Assembly: GCF_024741795.1 (NCBI RefSeq)
Contig: NZ_CP102950.1
Coordinates: 3,224,001 to 3,288,000, forward strand
DNA length: 64,000 bases
Reading direction: 5' to 3'
DNA from: Arthrobacter sp. CJ23
GTDB taxonomy: Bacteria > Actinomycetota > Actinomycetes > Actinomycetales > Micrococcaceae
The translations under genes were made by a program, and so were the position numbers. The notes under the pieces are model-generated. The model was not told the origin of the DNA. It searched no databases and was given only the letters and a program-made list of their open reading frames with translations. How positions within the stretch are numbered: position 1 is the first letter of the stretch; each line of letters begins with the position of its first letter. Shown here piece after piece: positions 59,334 to 64,000 of the stretch.

Positions 59334-60350
59334 TCATTGCCTCAATTCCTCCATCTTGCTCCAGAACGAATCCCGGAGCATGCGCCTGACGCCCTGGAGG
59401 TCAGTCTTGTGCTCCCCGATCCGCTGGGCGCAGTCCTTCAGGAGCACCCTGTCCAGCTCCGGCGGCAGCAACGGCCTGTCGGCGAAGAGCTCATTGAGTT
59501 CACCCTGGGTGGCGGCGCCATGCCAGTTGACGGCCAGGCGCTCCCCCACCTCCTGCGCAACAAGCATCGCTGATTCCTCGACGGCGGACGCGGGGCCGCT
59601 GCTGTAGACGATCCCGGATTCGATGGCGCGGGCGCGGTGGAGGGTGGCGGGCTGCGGTACTGCCTGCAGTCCGTTCGCCGGAGCCATGACATGGTGCGGC
59701 GGACCCGGTACCGGGCGGCCCATCCCGGCCTTGGGGCCAGGCAAGGGAGGCTGCGACAGGAGCTGGGTGCCGGAGGACGGGGCCAGCCGGATCACGGCAG
59801 GCTTGCTCTTGAAGCAGGATTCGATGAGTTCCATGGGCAGGGTGATGATGCTGTCGACAGTCAGGGCCAGGTGTTCAGCCACGGACCGGACGCCGAGCCG
59901 GTGGCACTGGTCCTCGATCCCGATCAGAACCACCTTGACGCCGAGTTCCTGGGCCGCTTCAACGGCTTCGGCAAGATCGTCGTCACCGGAAACCAGGAAG
60001 ACCACGCGGGCCGCCCGGTTGCGTGCGATGCCCACAAGGTCCAGACCCAGCTTGAGGTCCACGCCTTTCTGGTCCCCGCCGTAGGAGAGCCGGCCCAGCC
60101 GGACCTTGACGCCGGACACCATGCCGATCTTCTTGTGCTGCTCGCTCAGCACGGCGTCCTTGGCGGCGTCGTACCAGTACATGCGCAGGGTTTCGAGGCC
60201 GCAGAACTCCTCGGCCCGGGCCTTGATGCCGGAGATCAGCTTCTGATGGTCCACGTCGAAGGCCGAGCGCAGAGAGGTCTGGGCCTGGGACAGCCCGCCT
60301 ACTGCAAGGAGGAAGCCGGCGTCCACGAAGATAGCGCTCTGGGGTGCCAT
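59334..60350 (-). CDS. NYN-domain (LabA/DUF88-like) protein
   Basis: A 338-residue protein. The N-terminal PIN-like NYN domain has AIFVDAGFLLA with the first metal Asp, KGVDLKLGLDLV, and LVSGDDDLAEAVEAA with further acidic residues. The C-terminal part (after about 210) is a Pro-rich linker and a helical module (ELNELFADRPLLPPELD). Predicted RNase. Leaderless from TAGGAT. Confidence 0.85.
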   Translation of the reverse strand: MAPQSAIFVDAGFLLAVGGLSQAQTSLRSAFDVDHQKLISGIKARAEEFCGLETLRMYWYDAAKDAVLSEQHKKIGMVSGVKVRLGRLSYGGDQKGVDLKLGLDLVGIARNRAARVVFLVSGDDDLAEAVEAAQELGVKVVLIGIEDQCHRLGVRSVAEHLALTVDSIITLPMELIESCFKSKPAVIRLAPSSGTQLLSQPPLPGPKAGMGRPVPGPPHHVMAPANGLQAVPQPATLHRARAIESGIVYSSGPASAVEESAMLVAQEVGERLAVNWHGAATQGELNELFADRPLLPPELDRVLLKDCAQRIGEHKTDLQGVRRMLRDSFWSKMEELRQ

Positions 60351-60356
60351 GCACCG

Positions 60357-60362
60357 ATCCTA
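60357..60362 (-). promoter_or_regulatory. -10 element (TAGGAT), leaderless promoter of the NYN gene
   Basis: TAGGAT on the minus strand, 6 nt before the ATG. Confidence 0.55.
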
Positions 60363-60411
60363 GCCACCTGGCACGTTGGGAGCGCGGAGGGCGGCCCGGA
60401 ATGCTGGCGCG

Positions 60412-60765
60412 TCAGACCTTCTTGACCACGCTGGATTTGAGCTGCATGGGGCCAAAGCCGTCCACCTTGCAGTCGATGTCGTGGTCGCCCACGCCGTTGA
60501 TGAGGCGGATATTGCGTACCTTGGTGCCGACCTTGATGGAGGTGGGGCTGCCCTTGACCTTGAGGTCCTTGACCACCGTGACGGTGTCACCGTCGGTCAG
60601 GACGTTTCCGACGGAGTCCTTGATGGGCTGCCCCTGGTCCTGACCGGCGTCGTCTGCGGGCGCGGCGGACCATTCATGTGCGCACTCGGGGCAGACCAGC
60701 AGGGCACCCATCTCGTAGGTGTATTCGCTGGAGCATTCGGGGCACGGGGGCAGAATCTCATTCAC
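60412..60765 (-). CDS. PhnA/YjdM-family zinc-ribbon protein
   Basis: A 117-residue protein with an N-terminal zinc ribbon, [21 protein letters not shown], and the C-terminal PhnA domain ([44 protein letters not shown]). The name reflects E. coli phnA; an alkylphosphonate role is unproven. The GTG start lies 6 nt after TATCAT. Confidence 0.92.
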   Translation of the reverse strand: MNEILPPCPECSSEYTYEMGALLVCPECAHEWSAAPADDAGQDQGQPIKDSVGNVLTDGDTVTVVKDLKVKGSPTSIKVGTKVRNIRLINGVGDHDIDCKVDGFGPMQLKSSVVKKV

Positions 60766-60771
60766 ACGTCA

Positions 60772-60777
60772 ATGATA
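60772..60777 (-). promoter_or_regulatory. -10 element (TATCAT), leaderless promoter of the PhnA-family gene
   Basis: TATCAT on the minus strand, 6 nt before the GTG. Confidence 0.55.
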
Positions 60778-60841
60778 GTCGAGGCCAGTGGGCCGGGCGG
60801 AAACGCGGGCGCCCGGACTTGGAACGCGGTCCCCTTCACTG

Positions 60842-60914
60842 TGGAGCTAAGGAGATTCGAACTCCTGACCTCTTCGATGCGAACGAAGCGCTCTACCAAC
60901 TGAGCTATAGCCCC
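60842..60914 (-). tRNA. tRNA-Ala (anticodon CGC)
   Basis: A complete cloverleaf on the minus strand. The acceptor GGGGCTA pairs with TAGCTCC and contains the G3-U70 pair that defines alanine tRNAs. The D-stem is GCTC/GAGC, the anticodon stem CTTCG/CGAAG with loop TTCGCAT, and the T-loop TTCGAAT. The anticodon is CGC (reads GCG). Discriminator base is A. CCA is not encoded. Confidence 0.95.
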
Positions 60915-60952
60915 CGGGCCGGCGCCAACGCGGCGTGGCCAGTGACCCTAGG

Positions 60953-61753
60953 CTACAAACTATCCCGCTGCTTTGCCAACCACGACACGAACGACTCGGA
61001 GCCATACCGCTGTTCCGGGACCAGGTTCTTTCCCGCGCGCAGGTAGGCGCCCATGGCACCGGGCAGTGGAAGCTCCACAATCCGGCCTCGGGCCCCCGTG
61101 GCCGACTTCCAGGCCTCGGCAAGCTCCCGCATGGCCTGGACATCCGGGCCGCCCACGGTGCGGAGCCTGTGCCGTTCATCTGAGGGGGCTTCCAGTGCCG
61201 CCTCAAGGAGGGCGCCGGCCACCTCGGAGGGTGAAATGGTCTGGAACTGCACGCCCTTGAACGCCGGGAGCAGCCGCACCTTCGCGCCTGCCTCGAACAT
61301 CGCTGCCACGAGGCTGTGGAACTGCGTTGCCCGCACCACTACGGTTTCAAGGCCAGATTCCGCATACCGGCGCTCCTTGTCGGCCTTCGACGCGTAGAAC
61401 GCGTAGCTGCTCTGGTCGCAGTTGATGATGGACAGCGCCACGGCTTTCCGCGCACCAGCCAACTGGGCTGCGGCAAGAAGCCGCGCACCGCCGTCGGCGA
61501 AGGTCTTGCGGGCCTTGCCGAACTGGCCCTCCAGGCAATCGATCACGACGTCGGCACCCGCCAGTGCGCCGGGCAGGCCTTTTCCGGTGGTGATGTCGGC
61601 CGTGAAGTAGCTGGCGCCGTCGTGGCGGGCCGGCGATCCCGGCAGCGGCTCATGGCGGCTGATCACGGCGACGCGGTGCCCCGCAGCGAGGGCCAGCCGG
61701 ACGACTTCACGGCCTACCTGGCCGGTTCCACCGGCGACGCAGATGGAGGTCAT
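60953..61753 (-). CDS. NAD(P)-binding atypical SDR (NmrA-like)
   Basis: A 266-residue Rossmann protein. The dinucleotide loop AGGTGQVGREV is at the N-terminus, and residues ALSIINCDQSSYAFYASKADKER replace the classical Tyr-x3-Lys region, with Y and K spaced as Y-A-S-K. It is a probable oxidoreductase or redox sensor with unknown substrate. It follows the GlpR-like gene after 6 nt. Confidence 0.85.
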   Translation of the reverse strand: MTSICVAGGTGQVGREVVRLALAAGHRVAVISRHEPLPGSPARHDGASYFTADITTGKGLPGALAGADVVIDCLEGQFGKARKTFADGGARLLAAAQLAGARKAVALSIINCDQSSYAFYASKADKERRYAESGLETVVVRATQFHSLVAAMFEAGAKVRLLPAFKGVQFQTISPSEVAGALLEAALEAPSDERHRLRTVGGPDVQAMRELAEAWKSATGARGRIVELPLPGAMGAYLRAGKNLVPEQRYGSESFVSWLAKQRDSL

Positions 61754-61759
61754 GCCGGG

Positions 61760-62698
61760 CTAGGCGCGGCGGCGCTGCAGGACGTCGTCGAGGTTGCTCA
61801 GCGCGCTCTGGCCCTTGGCTGCACCACGCGCCTGACCAACTGCTGCGGCTTCAGCCTGCTCTGTGCCCTGTTTGAGGACCGGATTGCCGACGGGCTTCGG
61901 GGCCTCCGGGAGATCAAGGGGCTCGGGAGCCGGACGCGGCGCCTTGGCAGCACCGACGTACGTCGGCTTCGGAACCTCAACTGGCTGCCAACTGGATCCC
62001 TTGGAGTCCTGGGCAGCTTCAACGGACTTGTCGCCTGCAGCAACAGCCACCGCCAAGGCGGCCTGGCGAAGCTCCACCGCGGAAAGCCGTGCGGCTTCGC
62101 GGTTCCTCGCCTCGGCGTCGAAAACCGTGGTCTCCCTCGATTCCACCGGTGCATCCTTCGGCAAATAGCGCTCAGGCGTTGGGATGGTCACCGACTGCGC
62201 GGCGCGGCGCGCCCGGCGTTCCCGGAGATCCCTTAGAGCGAGCCTCCGCAACGTAACGACGGCAAGCACGGCACCCACGAAAGACACCGAGGGAAGCCAC
62301 CCGGACCCGGTGCCGAAAAGACGAAGCACGCCCGAAACCAATGCCGTCAGCAGCAAGAAAAGGCCGGACAACGCCAAAGAAAACCGGGCATAACGGATGG
62401 TGAAGGGAGTAACAGGCGACTTCTTGAGGGACGACTCGGCCACGCGGGATTCCAGGGGCGACGCCGGCGCTTTGCTATGCATGGTCTCCATGGGTTTCTC
62501 CTGCTTGGGGGCCAGTTTCAGGACCACCCCGGCGCGCGGCTCGTCTGCTTCATCGTCAAGTACCTCGGTTTCCCCCGCACCGGCGGCCTGAAGCTGCGGC
62601 CGTCGGTTCCTGAGGATGTGGGGTGCCACCCACACCATCCAGAGCGCGACAGTGACCACCAGTATCACTGAGCTGCTGAGAGGGAAGTCCACAGTCAA
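61760..62698 (-). CDS. GlpR/SepX-like membrane protein
   Basis: A 312-residue protein with an N-terminal span (VILVVTVALWMVWVAPHIL), a cytosolic linker, two further spans close together (about 105-150) and a long Ala/Pro/Glu-rich tail. This layout and its place after galU and a RimJ-type gene match the GlpR of Corynebacterium and SepX of Streptomyces, which recruit the cell-division gephyrin Glp. Start TTG at 62698; GTG at 62692 has TACGGT 7 nt upstream and may be the real leaderless start. The naming is by context and topology. Confidence 0.6.
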   Translation of the reverse strand: MTVDFPLSSSVILVVTVALWMVWVAPHILRNRRPQLQAAGAGETEVLDDEADEPRAGVVLKLAPKQEKPMETMHSKAPASPLESRVAESSLKKSPVTPFTIRYARFSLALSGLFLLLTALVSGVLRLFGTGSGWLPSVSFVGAVLAVVTLRRLALRDLRERRARRAAQSVTIPTPERYLPKDAPVESRETTVFDAEARNREAARLSAVELRQAALAVAVAAGDKSVEAAQDSKGSSWQPVEVPKPTYVGAAKAPRPAPEPLDLPEAPKPVGNPVLKQGTEQAEAAAVGQARGAAKGQSALSNLDDVLQRRRA

Positions 62699-62791
62699 AA
62701 CCGTAGAAGCATTTGGACGGGGGCTGCCGCATTAGATGCGGTGTGTCGCCCCACAGTCCTCAAATCACTGGATACATGACTCCGGGCGTCG

Positions 62792-63418
62792 CTACGGGGA
62801 CGCGGCACCGCCTCGCACCCAACGGGCGAGGATGCCTTCTGGAACTTCCTCGGAGGTGAGGGCGAAAGTGCGGTGGTCCGCCCACTCCCCGTTGATGTGC
62901 AGGAACCGCTCCCGGTGTCCCTCGTCCCGGAAGCCAAGCTTCTCCACTACGCGCAGGCTGGGGGCATTTTCCGGCCGGATGTTGATCTCCATGCGGTGAA
63001 GCCCGAGCGTGCGGAAGCAATGGTCGGTGGCCATGGCCACGGCCGTCGGTGCAATGCCATGGCCGGCACGCGCCTGATCCACCCAGTAACCCAGGGTTGC
63101 CATCATGGCCGATCCCCACACGATCGAGGAGACAGTCAATTGGCCCACGATCCTTGGCTCCCTGAAACCGGGGGTCCGTTCCGTGATGACGAACGGGAGT
63201 GCCGAGGCGTGCCGCGCCTGCTCGTTGAGGGATGCCACCATCTGCCGATAATTGGGCAGGTGCCCGCCCGGCGCCGGATTGGAGGCCTCCCATGGCGCCA
63301 GCCAATCAGTGTTGCGGGAACGTACTTCGGTCCACTCCCGGCGGTCGCGGTAGCGGATTGGCCGCAGCGCAAGATCGCCGTGCTCCAGCGTCACCGGCCA
63401 GATGGCCGAGCCCCACAT
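62792..63418 (-). CDS. GNAT acetyltransferase, RimJ/RimL type
   Basis: A 208-residue acetyltransferase. The N-terminal GDLALRPIRYRDRREWTEVR, the acetyl-CoA loop region (GYWVDQARAGHGIAPTAV) and MEINIRPENAPSLRVVEKLGF fit RimJ/RimL-type N-terminal acetylation of ribosomal proteins. The start at 63418 (MWGSAIWPV) lies 5 nt after the galU stop, so an operon is likely. The exact target is unknown. Confidence 0.88.
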   Translation of the reverse strand: MWGSAIWPVTLEHGDLALRPIRYRDRREWTEVRSRNTDWLAPWEASNPAPGGHLPNYRQMVASLNEQARHASALPFVITERTPGFREPRIVGQLTVSSIVWGSAMMATLGYWVDQARAGHGIAPTAVAMATDHCFRTLGLHRMEINIRPENAPSLRVVEKLGFRDEGHRERFLHINGEWADHRTFALTSEEVPEGILARWVRGGAASP

Positions 63419-63423
63419 GCGGG

Positions 63424-64000
63424 CTACTTGTTCAGAGTGGAGGCAAAGCCCGGGAGCCAGTCGCGCAGTTCCGGACCCAGGTCCTCGCGCTCGCAGGCAA
63501 GCTCGATGCAGGCCTTCAGGTAGCTGAGCTTGTCGCCGGTGTCGTAGCGGCGTCCGCGGAACACGACACCGTAGACGCCGTAGCCTTCGCCCTGGCCCGC
63601 GGCCAGGACCTCGAGGGCGTCGGTCAGCTGGATTTCCCCGCCTCGGCCCGGCGCCGTGTTTTCCAGTACCTCGAACACGGCCGGGTGCAGCACATAGCGG
63701 CCGATCACTGCGAGATTCGAAGGAGCTTCCTCGACAGTGGGCTTTTCCACGAGCTGCTTGATGCGGACGTAGCCGTTTTCGCCGTCTTCCTCGATGTCGG
63801 CGCAACCGTAGGCGCTGATCTTGGAGGGCTCAACCTCGATGAGGGCCACCACAGATCCGCCGGTCTTCTGCTGGACGGCGATCATCTCGCTAAGCAGGTC
63901 TTCACGGGCATCTATGAGGTCGTCGCCGAGGAGCACGGCGAACGGCTCGTTGCCAACGTGCTGCTTGGCACGCAGGACGGCGTGGCCGAGGCCGTTGGGG
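63424..64000 (-). CDS. galU: UTP-glucose-1-phosphate uridylyltransferase, partial (C-terminal part)
   Basis: The gene runs off the right edge; 192 codons are visible. Blocks NGLGHAVLRAKQHVG, VLLGDDLID, GEIQLTDALEVLA and GRRYDTGDKLSYLKA are standard GalU. It makes UDP-glucose for envelope glycans and is the counterpart of galE. The start lies outside the window. Confidence 0.94.
   Translation of the reverse strand, partial: PNGLGHAVLRAKQHVGNEPFAVLLGDDLIDAREDLLSEMIAVQQKTGGSVVALIEVEPSKISAYGCADIEEDGENGYVRIKQLVEKPTVEEAPSNLAVIGRYVLHPAVFEVLENTAPGRGGEIQLTDALEVLAAGQGEGYGVYGVVFRGRRYDTGDKLSYLKACIELACEREDLGPELRDWLPGFASTLNK

Overview
The window is a high-GC actinobacterial chromosome segment, most likely from Arthrobacter, Pseudarthrobacter or Paenarthrobacter (Micrococcaceae). 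The evidence is GC-rich codon use, the gluABCD-type glutamate transporter, an actinobacterial long-form DapD, a DUF3117 protein, a Corynebacterium/Streptomyces-style galU-rimJ-glpR(sepX) neighbourhood, and many genes that look leaderless. It is almost all core chromosome. I see no insertion sequence, prophage, CRISPR array or rRNA. There is one tRNA, tRNA-Ala(CGC).

Layout. 0-3.6 kb: O-methyltransferase, DUF3117, PIG-V-like mannosyltransferase, DivIVA-domain and LOG-family genes, resembling the Rv1205-Rv1220c region of mycobacteria. 3.8-7.1 kb: glutamate ABC transporter gluABCD. 7.1-16 kb: the three succinylase-branch lysine/diaminopimelate genes dapE, dapD and dapC, with a lysozyme-like membrane protein, a TetR regulator, galE, gltA and fdxA. 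16-21 kb: an SH3-like small protein, an MFS exporter, the GTPase TypA and an SGNH-hydrolase lipoprotein. 21-26.6 kb: an oligopeptide/dipeptide ABC operon. 27-31.5 kb: an accessory-looking block with a luciferase-like flavoprotein, a frameshifted DUF1877 gene, a condensation-GNAT fusion and an alpha/beta hydrolase. 31.5-38.6 kb: ychF, ispH, a membrane protein, xseAB, PPK2 and an AlaA-type aminotransferase. 38.7-42.2 kb: an osmoprotectant (OpuC-type) ABC operon. 42.4-50 kb: an RsgA GTPase with a small His-rich upstream ORF, Nudix, GH35 beta-galactosidase, pirin, sugar kinase and nitronate monooxygenase. 50-55.3 kb: three regulator pairs (LysR with MFS, Lrp with a Cys/Met lyase, Lrp with MFS). 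55.3-64 kb: DUF1761, CorA, a ZapE C-terminal-domain protein, ferritin, paired CrcB fluoride channels, USP, NYN nuclease, PhnA, tRNA-Ala, an NAD(P)-binding protein, GlpR/SepX-like, RimJ-like and partial GalU.

Gene expression. About fifteen genes carry a TANNNT -10 hexamer exactly 6 (sometimes 7) nt before an ATG or GTG, as expected for leaderless transcripts. Others have ordinary Shine-Dalgarno sites. Perfect hairpins separate several convergent genes and also follow the substrate-binding-protein genes inside two ABC operons.

Most unusual items: the condensation-GNAT fusion protein; a ZapE/AFG1 C-terminal half without its ATPase domain; the His-rich small ORF before rsgA; a 63-bp near-perfect palindrome after galE; and a galU-rimJ-glpR locus with no glp between galU and rimJ. 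Nothing here is clearly an undescribed defence or mobile system.
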